A stretch of 64,000 bases of DNA from an uncultured Bacteroidales bacterium (GTDB lineage: Bacteria > Bacteroidota > Bacteroidia > Bacteroidales > F082), in contig CAMJHP010000007.1 in assembly GCA_946405575.1 (NCBI GenBank), positions 18,031-82,030 on the forward strand, given 5' to 3'. The position numbers and the translations under genes are program-made. The notes under the pieces are model-generated. The model worked only from the letters and a program-made list of their open reading frames with translations, searched no databases and was not told the origin of the DNA. Shown piece by piece: positions 53,098 to 61,351 of the stretch. Each line of letters opens with the position of its first letter. Within the stretch, counting starts at the first letter, position 1.

Positions 53098-53202
53098 TTT
53101 ATTTGATGTTGAATTGTTAATCGTTGAATCGTTTAATTGTTTGGCTTTCAGCTATCTGCATTCAGCAAGTTGGCTGACGGCTGATAGTTGATGGCTGACA
53201 GC

Positions 53203-55827
53203 TCATTTTCTGACTGTCAAGCTAATGTAATAATTCAAACCGTACATATACGAATACTTGTCCGGGAACATATCGGGGTTGTTCGCGTTGGCACGAAGCT
53301 GCTCATAACCATAAAGAACAGTGCTCTTGTTATTGAGCAAGTTATTGACGCTCAAGTTGAACAGGAAATAATACCCTTTGTAGCGCTTTGAAAAACCTCC
53401 GTAGAAGTCGAGTGTAAAGGCAGGTTTCATAGGACTCTGTTTCAGCACATCCTCGATACGGATATCGCCTTGGGCATAGTGAAGCATACCTTCCTCGGTA
53501 TGGTTATAGGGGTTCACATCGAAGTACATGTTAGCCATATAGTTGGCGTTGAGGCTCACCCACCAGTATTTCGGAGAGTTGTACTTGACGCCCAATGAGG
53601 CCACCGTCTCAGGACCTGTGGAGACATGGTAGTCTTTCAGGTAAGCTACACTGTTTTGGATATAAGCCGTGGCATTGTTGTCGTCATAAACCGAGAAGAT
53701 GGGATTGTTGCGATACACATGGATGCCGTTGGCGGCAACAGCCTGCAAGGTGACAGTCGGCGAAACATTATATTCTGCGCCCAGTTCCACACCAAGGCTC
53801 TTCTGGTTAATGCCAGTCATGATGAAATTGACAAACTCACTGGAGTAGGTGTTGGCACTGGTCGTGGTGTTATGGTAAACATTTTCGCAATAGAAACTAC
53901 GATTCCAAATCAGGTTCTGGTAGGTATAATAGTAGCCTGTCAGGCGAAACTTGAAGATGGGTGAACGATAGAGGTAACTCAAGTCGAAAGCATTGATGCG
54001 TTCGCTCTTCAAGTCACCTTCCACAATCGTTTGACGGGTACGGGGCGATACATAGATGTCTCTGAACTGTGGAGCCTGCAGCATATAGGCCATGTTAGCT
54101 ACGATGTGGTTACGGCCGTTGATGGCATAGGTCACGCCAGCTTTCACACTGGGGTCAAAGAAGTTGTGCATCTTGTCCTTGCCGTATGAATTGTCGGCGA
54201 ATGAGCCACTCTTCCAGAGACCTTCGCGCCAAATCTGCGTGAACTCGGCCTGCAAGCCCAGATAAAGGTCAAAGTTGCCGACAAGCCAGTTAATCTGGTC
54301 CCAAATGCGACCGTAGTTTCGGTTAGCGTAGTAGTTGTATCCGATGATGTCGCCGACCTTAGCCACATGGTTGGGATTGAGCAGGTTGGTCTGGCATTCG
54401 TCTGTTTCAAGGTTCTCGGCATACTTATTAATATCAAAGTAATAATCACCGCCCAGCAGATCATTCACCTTTTCATAATAGTGCGTCCTTGATGCACTCA
54501 CCGCAAAGCCACCCGTCATAATCAAGTTGGGCTGGAACTCATACTTGAAGTAGGTGGCGTTGCCTGTCTGCATCTTGTCGTAATGGCGTTCGGCGAGGAT
54601 ATATTTGGAGGCATTGCCTGTAATAGTATTGCCTTCCTGGCCGTTGGCATTGTAAACGGTGAAGAGGTGGTTGCGGTTGGCGTTGTAAAGGGCATCCCAA
54701 TCAATCTGGGTGACTTTGGGATCACGGTTACGCCAAGCTTCAATTTGAGCCTCGATTTCTGTAGTGCTGTGGGCATTAGTCATGTAATAGCTCGGCAAGT
54801 TCTTGTAATAGTCGGGACGCGGGTCGGGAGCCTCACCCCATTCAAGCGAAGTCTGGCTACCAGGACCGCCAAAGTAGAAAAACGAGGTGTTGAACTCGGT
54901 ACGTTTGTTGGGAGTCCAATACCAGGTGAGCTGTGCAAACGGCTGGTGGTAAGTACTCATGCGCGAGTTGCGGATGACCTGTTTGCCGCTGGCATCCACG
55001 GTCTGATAACCCCAGTTGGGATTATAGAAGTTGGTGCCAACAAGGTCGTAAGCCTCTTGAATCACAGGAGCCGAGCCGCCACGTTGCGACGGCGCACCGA
55101 ACACTGTGAAGTCGATGCTGTGCTTGTCGTTGATCTTCTTCTCCACGGAGAGGAAGTAGCTATAGGCTTGGTAGAAGGTGCCTTCCGAATAGCCCGTCAC
55201 AGTACTATACAGGTTGTTTCTCCACTTGGAATCAAAATTGCCATAGTCATGGATTCCCGCATAACGCCAGCTGGCATTTGCCATAATGTACCAACCCTTC
55301 CCCAACTCGCCTGTGCCGATAGAGGCCATAGCGCGGTGGTGGTAGGAACGATTGCTGAAGGCGTAGCTTAGCGAGATCTGTTTGCGGTACTGCGAGGCAC
55401 GCGTTGAAAAAGCCGTGAGGCCACCGAGGTTGCCAAAACCGGCATCTGTCTTGCCGAGACCTTCGACAAGGATTGAGTTGCGGAAAGCGTCGTTGAGGCC
55501 GCCCCAGTTGGAGAAAACGGGACGTCCCGTCTCAGGGTCATTCATCAGGATGCCGTTGATCATCACGTCGCTGTACTTCGAGTCGTTGCCACGCACACGA
55601 TAGCGCAGCGAGCCGAAGTTGTAGGCCGCAATGCTGTTGAACACGTCGCGTGACGAGTTCAGCAAAGTCGAGGCATCATTGACCGAGGTGGAGGACTCCT
55701 CGAAGTCGGAATCCATCAGAATCACCGTCGGCACTTCGTTGTTGTTCAGGTCGGCAGTGTCAATAACTTGGGCATACGCCCCCGTCATCAGCATCGCTAC
55801 GACCGCTAAAAGTAGTATTTTTTTCAT
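53203..55827 (-). CDS. TonB-dependent outer-membrane receptor
   Basis: This 874-residue receptor has a Sec signal peptide (MKKILLLAVVAMLMTGAYAQ) and a plug-like N-terminal domain (STSVNDASTLLNSSRDVFNSIAAYNFGSLRYRVRGNDSKYSDVMINGILMNDP). A long beta-barrel follows, rich in alternating aromatic strands, and ends in YGLNYYISLTVRK with an aromatic near the C-terminus. It lacks the N-terminal CarboxypepD-like extension of SusC proteins, so it is closer to ordinary TonB receptors. It should import a ligand using TonB/ExbBD energy. The following gene is its probable surface lipoprotein partner. A -7 element at 55874-55881 lies 46 bp upstream of its start codon. Confidence 0.88.
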   Translation of the reverse strand: MKKILLLAVVAMLMTGAYAQVIDTADLNNNEVPTVILMDSDFEESSTSVNDASTLLNSSRDVFNSIAAYNFGSLRYRVRGNDSKYSDVMINGILMNDPETGRPVFSNWGGLNDAFRNSILVEGLGKTDAGFGNLGGLTAFSTRASQYRKQISLSYAFSNRSYHHRAMASIGTGELGKGWYIMANASWRYAGIHDYGNFDSKWRNNLYSTVTGYSEGTFYQAYSYFLSVEKKINDKHSIDFTVFGAPSQRGGSAPVIQEAYDLVGTNFYNPNWGYQTVDASGKQVIRNSRMSTYHQPFAQLTWYWTPNKRTEFNTSFFYFGGPGSQTSLEWGEAPDPRPDYYKNLPSYYMTNAHSTTEIEAQIEAWRNRDPKVTQIDWDALYNANRNHLFTVYNANGQEGNTITGNASKYILAERHYDKMQTGNATYFKYEFQPNLIMTGGFAVSASRTHYYEKVNDLLGGDYYFDINKYAENLETDECQTNLLNPNHVAKVGDIIGYNYYANRNYGRIWDQINWLVGNFDLYLGLQAEFTQIWREGLWKSGSFADNSYGKDKMHNFFDPSVKAGVTYAINGRNHIVANMAYMLQAPQFRDIYVSPRTRQTIVEGDLKSERINAFDLSYLYRSPIFKFRLTGYYYTYQNLIWNRSFYCENVYHNTTTSANTYSSEFVNFIMTGINQKSLGVELGAEYNVSPTVTLQAVAANGIHVYRNNPIFSVYDDNNATAYIQNSVAYLKDYHVSTGPETVASLGVKYNSPKYWWVSLNANYMANMYFDVNPYNHTEEGMLHYAQGDIRIEDVLKQSPMKPAFTLDFYGGFSKRYKGYYFLFNLSVNNLLNNKSTVLYGYEQLRANANNPDMFPDKYSYMYGLNYYISLTVRK

Positions 55828-55873
55828 ATTGAACTTGTTATGATTTGCGTTGGGTTTTTGTGAATTAAACGGC

Positions 55874-55881
55874 CAAAGATA
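55874..55881 (-). promoter_or_regulatory. -7 element of the TonB-receptor operon
   Basis: The minus strand reads TATCTTTG, 46 bp before the receptor start codon. Confidence 0.6.
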
Positions 55882-56127
55882 GAAAAAAGATTGATGGGTT
55901 GAGAAATTTTTGTAGGGATTTTTGGGAAAATCGAAAGATTATTTTTTTCAGGCCGAAAACAAGTCAAAACTATCATATTAAGTCGACACGAAAACGGAAG
56001 AGTAATAAAGATTTGTGTAAACATCGAAAAAGCAAAATTCATTACATTTTTAGGTCGACGGCGCATCTGAAAACCCGTCAGATTGATACAATTTCTTCGG
56101 CTTGTTCGCTTTTTCAATAATAAAATG
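55882..56127. other. Divergent intergenic region without a gene
   Basis: The 336 bp between the receptor and the ATPase hold both divergent promoters and a small hairpin (ATCTGA...TCAGAT around 56067-56085). The rest is AT-rich. I see no ORF or RNA gene. Confidence 0.4.
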
Positions 56128-56135
56128 TATTTTTG
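56128..56135 (+). promoter_or_regulatory. -7 element of the ATPase/DUF4276 pair
   Basis: TATTTTTG followed by CATC matches the consensus and lies 28 bp before the ATG at 56164. Confidence 0.6.
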
Positions 56136-56163
56136 CATCTTGTAAATCAAGAGTTCACGACAG

Positions 56164-57378
56164 ATGATTAAAGCGGTAATCCTACAAGATTTCTTCTCTT
56201 TTAGAGGCGAAAACCAAATCGAGTTAAACGAAGGGCTAAACATTTTGTTGGGCATAAATGGCAGTGGAAAAACTACATTCCTCAATGCTTTTAGATTGCT
56301 CTATGAAGGAGTTGCTGGCAATGGCTTTGAAAAGTTGTTTCAAGAATCATGGGGTGGTTATTCTAATGTGGTCAATGCCAACCATCAAGACACTCCAGAC
56401 AGAATAAAACTGACTTTTGTGTTTGACCATGAAAAACTGAAGGCATTGGTGCCAAAATCGCCTTTCAAGAATGATGCATATTATGAGATTGAGATCAGGC
56501 CTATTGGAAAAACAAGTTATAGTTTGGCGGAACGTTTATATTCAGAAAATTCAAAAGTCACTGGCAAACAGTTTACTTATCTTGACTTTAAGGATGGCAA
56601 AGGCATTTTCAGCGTAAGGCATAGTGACGGGGTCAGAAACGAGCAAGAAAACTATGGCGGCGACTTGTCTTCACAAGAACTAGTTCTTAGACAAATCAGC
56701 GACCCGAGAAGATACCTCCCTTCACACACCATAAAGACTGCAATTGCGTCTATGGCCTTCTATGACACTTTCAGTACTACCAGCGACAGCAAAATACGTA
56801 AACCTGCCGAATACAACAGTGCAATGAAGCTCAACCAATCAGGTGAGAATTTGGTGCAATTGCTCTCTAATTTGAAAAACGCTGATTTGTGGACTTATCA
56901 AGAGATTGAAAAACAGTTGTCAACAGTGAACCCAGGATTTATTTCCCTTGAGTTCAACCCCTTCGGCTCCCAGTTGTATTTGTCAATGCGCGAGGCTAAT
57001 ATGAGCCACACCATAGGAATGCAGCATATTTCAGACGGAACATTGAGATACCTCTTGTTGATGGGCATTCTGCTCAACAAGCATCGGGGGGCCATTGTCG
57101 GATTGGATGAGCCTGAAGGCAGATTACATCCTGACATGATTAATTCCGTTGCTGAAATGTTGCGCCGAGCATCCAACAGTTCACAATTGATTATTGCCAC
57201 TCATTCACCGCTGCTTCTCAATGCCTTCACATTGGAAGACGTGCTCGTTTTCGAAAAGGAAGAAAACAATGCATCGGTCGTCAAGCGATATTATGAAGAG
57301 GATTTTGACATGTACGAAGGCGATTTGTTGCCTGGGCAACTATGGCTTAGAGGCGAAATAGGAGGGAAAAGATGGTAA
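56164..57378 (+). CDS. ABC-type AAA ATPase (OLD-/AbiL-like) of a two-gene defence candidate
   Basis: A 404-residue SMC/ABC-like ATPase. It has an N-terminal strand IKAVILQDFFSFRGENQIEL, Walker A LLGINGSGKTTFLNAF (Gly30-Thr37), the signature-like ISDGTLRYLLLMGIL (from ~289), Walker B AIVGLDEPEGRLHPDM (Asp315-Glu316) and the H-switch IIATHSPLLLNAF (His347). The central segment replaces the coiled coil with a helical insertion. ATPases of this AAA_15/21 type act in anti-phage systems such as OLD, PARIS and AbiL together with a nuclease. It overlaps the DUF4276 gene by 7 bp, strong evidence that the two proteins work together. The specific phage trigger is unknown. Confidence 0.85.
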   Translation: MIKAVILQDFFSFRGENQIELNEGLNILLGINGSGKTTFLNAFRLLYEGVAGNGFEKLFQESWGGYSNVVNANHQDTPDRIKLTFVFDHEKLKALVPKSPFKNDAYYEIEIRPIGKTSYSLAERLYSENSKVTGKQFTYLDFKDGKGIFSVRHSDGVRNEQENYGGDLSSQELVLRQISDPRRYLPSHTIKTAIASMAFYDTFSTTSDSKIRKPAEYNSAMKLNQSGENLVQLLSNLKNADLWTYQEIEKQLSTVNPGFISLEFNPFGSQLYLSMREANMSHTIGMQHISDGTLRYLLLMGILLNKHRGAIVGLDEPEGRLHPDMINSVAEMLRRASNSSQLIIATHSPLLLNAFTLEDVLVFEKEENNASVVKRYYEEDFDMYEGDLLPGQLWLRGEIGGKRW

Positions 57379-58037
57379 TCAGGATTATTGTTGAGGGTGG
57401 AGCATATCCCAACAACCCCCATTCTGCGACAGATTTGACGCTTGACGGTTCAGAGGTATTGCGTGAAGAATTGAAGAAGTTTTTCACGGCAGTGCTTGGA
57501 ATTGCCGACATTAGTATCATAGTGAGTTATCAGGCGGGGTACAAAAACGCTGCTAAGGTATTTATTTCCAGACCAGAGGAGAATTATCTCTACACAGATT
57601 TGGATGATGTTCCGGAAAGACGTGCAGACTGGTTCACCCATTTGGAAGAAGATGGCATTATCATTCCTGACGAGAGAAAACCAGATGTTTTCTTTTGGAT
57701 ACAAGAGATGGAGGCTTGGTTTCTGAAGCAGCCACAAAGCATTGAGCGATGGGCTATTGACAGAAACATCAAGATAAAGAAACCCATTGCCGAAGATCCT
57801 CTGATTTCAGGCAAAGATATCGAGCATCTGCAACACAAGCCTTCTTTTGTGATGAAGGTAATCTTCCAGCGTGATTTGGAGAACACCCGTAAAGGGAAAA
57901 ACGGCAAGATTCAGAAATTGGAGTATGGGAAACTTCGCCATGCACCAAGAATCATCCCTTACCTCATTCCACAAGACTTGATGGCTAAAGACGCTGAATT
58001 ACGGGCATTTGTGAGCAGGGTTAGGGAACAAGTGTGA
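57372..58037 (+). CDS. DUF4276 (TOPRIM-like) effector partner
   Basis: This 221-residue protein has the DUF4276 layout. Its first strand with acidic residue (RIIVEGGAYPNNPHSATD, Glu8) is followed by an acidic YLYTDLDDVP motif (Asp76-Asp79) and the family signature EMEAWFLKQ (Glu112, Glu114, Trp116). The acidic positions resemble the catalytic Glu and DxD of TOPRIM nucleases. Its start codon lies inside the last codons of the ATPase gene. In related pairs (AbiLii/RloB-like, and AriB of PARIS) such a protein is the nuclease effector. That this one cuts nucleic acid is inference. Confidence 0.8.
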   Translation: MVIRIIVEGGAYPNNPHSATDLTLDGSEVLREELKKFFTAVLGIADISIIVSYQAGYKNAAKVFISRPEENYLYTDLDDVPERRADWFTHLEEDGIIIPDERKPDVFFWIQEMEAWFLKQPQSIERWAIDRNIKIKKPIAEDPLISGKDIEHLQHKPSFVMKVIFQRDLENTRKGKNGKIQKLEYGKLRHAPRIIPYLIPQDLMAKDAELRAFVSRVREQV

Positions 58038-58411
58038 TTTTCATTCGGATTTTCTTGCTTATAATCTTCTTAATTTCAGTGTCCTGCATCTGTTTTTATT
58101 GAATTTCAGTCGGAATAATTGCAGGTTTTTTTTGACTAAAAAAGTGAGAGCCTGCGTAATGTAAGGGGACAACAACATGCCTTCAAAAAGCCCACCACAA
58201 ATTAGCCATTATAAAGCTTTATGTTCAAAAACACTTTATAGGTACATTTCTAACAATATATTGAAATCAATTTCTAGTATCGCAAACATGCTACAAACTT
58301 TGTTTTTTTCCGTTAAAAGCCAACTACAAAATTCCCACAAATTGTCAGAAACGATATTAAATCCTTAATATACAGCTTTGATTATTGTAACTTTGATTTC
58401 CAAATCCAATA
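58038..58411. other. AT-rich gap without a supported gene
   Basis: 374 bp of AT-rich sequence. A weak hairpin (GCAGG at 58121-58125 with CCTGC at 58151-58155) after the DUF4276 gene might serve as a terminator. The 63-codon frame at 58177 has no supporting feature. Confidence 0.35.
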
Positions 58412-59200
58412 TTATTTCTTCATAATTTCAATTTTCTCTGCTTCCTCTATTATGCATTGTTTACAAGCATCCGAAACTTCTTGAGATTGTTGCTTAATCT
58501 CACTTATCCATTCAGATAACCAACTAGCCAATACATTGACATACATTCCTCTATTTGAATCCATGTGCGCTTTTAGTAGATTATTCAAAGATTCGCTTAT
58601 TTCACCTGTCAACTCGACATCATAAAGATATCTTGCTTGATTATCTCTTTTACATGCATGCATGGCATCAAATACAACTTTTGTAATATCAGAAAACCTC
58701 GATCTGTATTGTTCCTGAAAACCTTGTAACTCATCAAACAATTTTGAGAGGCTATCATCTTGAGTTTTTGTCACAGTCAAAGACATCATCGTTTCCTTGT
58801 TTATCAGTTGTTTTTGATAATTCAAGCAATGATTATATGCTATTTCCGCATCAATAGTAAGTTCATTGAGAATGGAATACACATTGTCAAGATTAAATAC
58901 ACTCAAATATTCAACACAGACCATTCTGAAATTATTTAATCTTTCCATATCATGTCGATACCTATCTTCCTTTTTATGGTATTCCAACGTTCTGTACATA
59001 ATGAGGAAAGAAATCCCTGCGCCAACAATGGCACCGATATAACTACCATGAAAAGCAAGCCAATCTTTTTCTTCTCCTATTACGTTAGTAAATCTTGGTA
59101 TCTGTATCAGAAAATTAATAGCAAAAGGGACTATTATTACTATTGCTATTACAAATATTATTTTCCAAATATTTCTATTTTCTAATTTATTCATTTTCAT
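58412..59200 (-). CDS. Two-helix membrane protein with cytosolic coiled-coil part
   Basis: A 262-residue protein with two N-terminal membrane segments (IWKIIFVIAIVIIVPFAINFL and FHGSYIGAIVGAGISFLIMY, the second glycine-rich) and a long charged helical C-terminal half. I recognise the general type: a W-x2-F-x-GSY-x-GxxxGxxxS pattern seen in accessory-region proteins of many bacteria, but no named family. Codon and base use are more AT-rich than the neighbours, which suggests acquisition. It sits between the DUF4276 pair and the PEGA-FISUMP gene. An ATG two codons further in (MNKLEN) is an alternative start. Confidence 0.65.
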   Translation of the reverse strand: MKMNKLENRNIWKIIFVIAIVIIVPFAINFLIQIPRFTNVIGEEKDWLAFHGSYIGAIVGAGISFLIMYRTLEYHKKEDRYRHDMERLNNFRMVCVEYLSVFNLDNVYSILNELTIDAEIAYNHCLNYQKQLINKETMMSLTVTKTQDDSLSKLFDELQGFQEQYRSRFSDITKVVFDAMHACKRDNQARYLYDVELTGEISESLNNLLKAHMDSNRGMYVNVLASWLSEWISEIKQQSQEVSDACKQCIIEEAEKIEIMKK

Positions 59201-59245
59201 CGCATTTTACGGTTTGTAATCCTGTACCAAACGCACCGACGATCC

Positions 59246-61165
59246 TCAATAGCGGCGGCAAGTATATACATTAATGCCTTTTCTAAAATACACGCAATAT
59301 GCACATCTGTTATCATAATGTGTTGCCGACCAATAACTGCCAGCAAAACCAACATTGTAAACCTTATCCCCATCTCTATCGCCAGCAGCAGGCAGGAAGA
59401 CTGCACCCGCATTTTCAAAAGCAGTCCACTGCGAAGCGGTCAGGAAGTTGCTGCTATAACTAGCCCATATGTCATTGGCATTATTTAGTTCATAGGTGTT
59501 ATTGCTCCAATCATCTGGCAGAAGAATAACACCGTACACGTTGTTTACGTTCGCCATGGCAAACCGAATGTCCGAAATTGTCGTTCGAGAGTTGATGACA
59601 TATTGCCATTCCTGTTTAGTCAAAGTACGCCATTGGTTGGTGGCGTTACCACCATTGTTAATAGGGTTATAACCCCAGTCAGCTTGTCCTGTTTGGTCAT
59701 AGAGATTATACTGGTATTCACCATAAACATAGTAGTCACTGTTAACTAAACTTGTACTGTATGGTTGATAAGCATTTGCTCCATGCTTATATCCACTTGT
59801 TCCCCAACCGAAGATGTCAATCCAACCATTGTAAACGATGGAAATATATCTATTATCACTATCATCAACACTTCCTCCAACAAAACCATTATTATCAGGA
59901 GTATGTGTTCCGACAAAATCCCATTGCTGTTCAGCAAAACGCCACGTTTTTGTTGAAGCTTGGTACTGTAAATTACCTTTCGAAAAATATACCTTTTTAG
60001 TTGGACTTACCGAGAAAAGGCCGTTAACAGCACCTTCAGGAACAACATTTTTTTGAGGAGAAACAATTGCTACCTGAGAGTTTTGGCTTTTTTCCATTGT
60101 TGCCTTCACCTGTTTTTGTTCATTTTTATTCAGGGTAATTGTTTCGACGTAGTCAGAAAATCCATCCTTCGTCAGTTTCAATTCATGCTGCCCCACCAAA
60201 ATATCTTTCACAAACTTCGGCGTCTCCCCAACCATCTCACCATCAATATATACCGTAGCAAAACCAGGCGTGCTTTCAATGTTCAACGAGCCATAAATTG
60301 GTGTCGGTTTGGCCAAATTGATAGTTTGTCCGTCCAAGTCGGCTGTAATCTCCTTGGTTATCATGCTGGTTTCATACCCTTCCCGCTTACACTCAATCTT
60401 GTATGTGTCTTTGCCTAATTGCCCAGTCCATGTCCGAGTGCCCTTTTTCTCGTTGTTCACCCAAATCTCCGCATCGGCATCCACTTTGAGGGTCACTTCA
60501 ACAAAGTCGGATTTCAAATTAACATCAACCGTCTTGGTATTCTTTGGGTCGTCCACCGTCACTTTGCCCGTCTCGGGAAGATAGTTTGGTGCCTGCACCC
60601 GATAAGAATAAGTACCAAAATTGACAAACTTCATAGCTGTTCCATCGGGGGCAACCTCCCACAGTTGGCCATCCACTTCAAGCATGGCATTAGTAGGCGA
60701 TAATTGGAAAACCAAATACTGCTGCGTAGGCGAATTGTTGTTTTGTTCCTGCAACGCCATCACCAATGTGCCTTTTATGGTAACTTTGTATGTATGCAAC
60801 GCCTCCACGCGAGCAACATGGTCAATGAGCCGCAGTTCATATTGTCCCCAATCGCGGTGCTTTACGCGCAGGTATTTCAGGCCGGGCGATACCCAGAGCC
60901 AGATTTCGCCGTCGCGGGTGGCGCGTTGCACCATCTCAGAGCCATAATCGGGGATGAAGTTGAAAAGCTCACGCTGGTTGGGCGCAATGTTTTGCGTAGC
61001 AATGCGCAGCAAGGCACACTGGCGATTGTTGTGGTCAGTATGTATTTCCTCCCTTGCCGACATATCGAGGGGAAGCGACTCAACACTCACGATTTCAAAG
61101 TCTTGCGCAATGAGAGCCAAACCACAAAACATGAGCAGGAAAAGAAAGCATGTCTTTTTTATCAT
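59246..61165 (-). CDS. PEGA-FISUMP secreted protein, C-terminally truncated by TGA
   Basis: A 639-residue exported protein with signal peptide FLFLLMFCGLALIAQ. Residues ~30-200 are a Bacteroidales-type N-terminal module. PEGA-like repeats follow (VTLKVDADAEIWVNNEKKG and LNIESTPGFATVYIDGEMVGETP). From about residue 390 comes a FISUMP domain (KVYFSKGNLQYQ, GWIDIFGWGTSGY, ADWGYNPINNGG, WRTLTKQEW, VILLPDDW, AGAVFLPAAG, YWSATHY). The frame stops at TGA (59246-59248) after TCRRY. The same frame beyond it reads GSSVRLVQDYKP to TAA at 59207, which is the family's normal ending. The gene thus carries a late nonsense codon. The -7 element at 61190-61197 fixes the start at 61165. Confidence 0.8.
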   Translation of the reverse strand: MIKKTCFLFLLMFCGLALIAQDFEIVSVESLPLDMSAREEIHTDHNNRQCALLRIATQNIAPNQRELFNFIPDYGSEMVQRATRDGEIWLWVSPGLKYLRVKHRDWGQYELRLIDHVARVEALHTYKVTIKGTLVMALQEQNNNSPTQQYLVFQLSPTNAMLEVDGQLWEVAPDGTAMKFVNFGTYSYRVQAPNYLPETGKVTVDDPKNTKTVDVNLKSDFVEVTLKVDADAEIWVNNEKKGTRTWTGQLGKDTYKIECKREGYETSMITKEITADLDGQTINLAKPTPIYGSLNIESTPGFATVYIDGEMVGETPKFVKDILVGQHELKLTKDGFSDYVETITLNKNEQKQVKATMEKSQNSQVAIVSPQKNVVPEGAVNGLFSVSPTKKVYFSKGNLQYQASTKTWRFAEQQWDFVGTHTPDNNGFVGGSVDDSDNRYISIVYNGWIDIFGWGTSGYKHGANAYQPYSTSLVNSDYYVYGEYQYNLYDQTGQADWGYNPINNGGNATNQWRTLTKQEWQYVINSRTTISDIRFAMANVNNVYGVILLPDDWSNNTYELNNANDIWASYSSNFLTASQWTAFENAGAVFLPAAGDRDGDKVYNVGFAGSYWSATHYDNRCAYCVYFRKGINVYTCRRY

Positions 61166-61189
61166 AATGGCTTTGTTTCTTATAGAGTG

Positions 61190-61197
61190 CAAAAGTA
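61190..61197 (-). promoter_or_regulatory. -7 element of the PEGA-FISUMP gene
   Basis: The minus strand reads TACTTTTG, 25 bp before the chosen ATG; it excludes the longer frame starting at 61192. Confidence 0.6.
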
Positions 61198-61304
61198 AGA
61201 GTTTTAGTCCAAAAAAGTGAAAACTATTCCAAAAAACGCTGCCATATCAAAACTAGTTTTCAACAAATGTCGTTCAACTCATTCAATGGTAATTCCATGA
61301 AATC

Positions 61305-61347
61305 AAGAAAAATCGTCCTAAGAAAGAAAAAAGACTGGTTTTTGCTG
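61305..61347 (+). repeat. Direct repeat flanking hipBA, left copy
   Basis: About 40 bp here matches 63347-63388 in the same orientation. The identical core TCCTAAGAAAGAAAAAAGAC is at 61316-61335 and 63357-63376, with matching bases on both sides. The left copy sits just beyond the hipA stop. Confidence 0.65.
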
Positions 61348-61351
61348 TATT

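Noticed and set aside
58177..58368. 63-codon frame after the DUF4276 gene
   Set aside because: AT-rich, low complexity, no -7 element and no domain; most likely chance.
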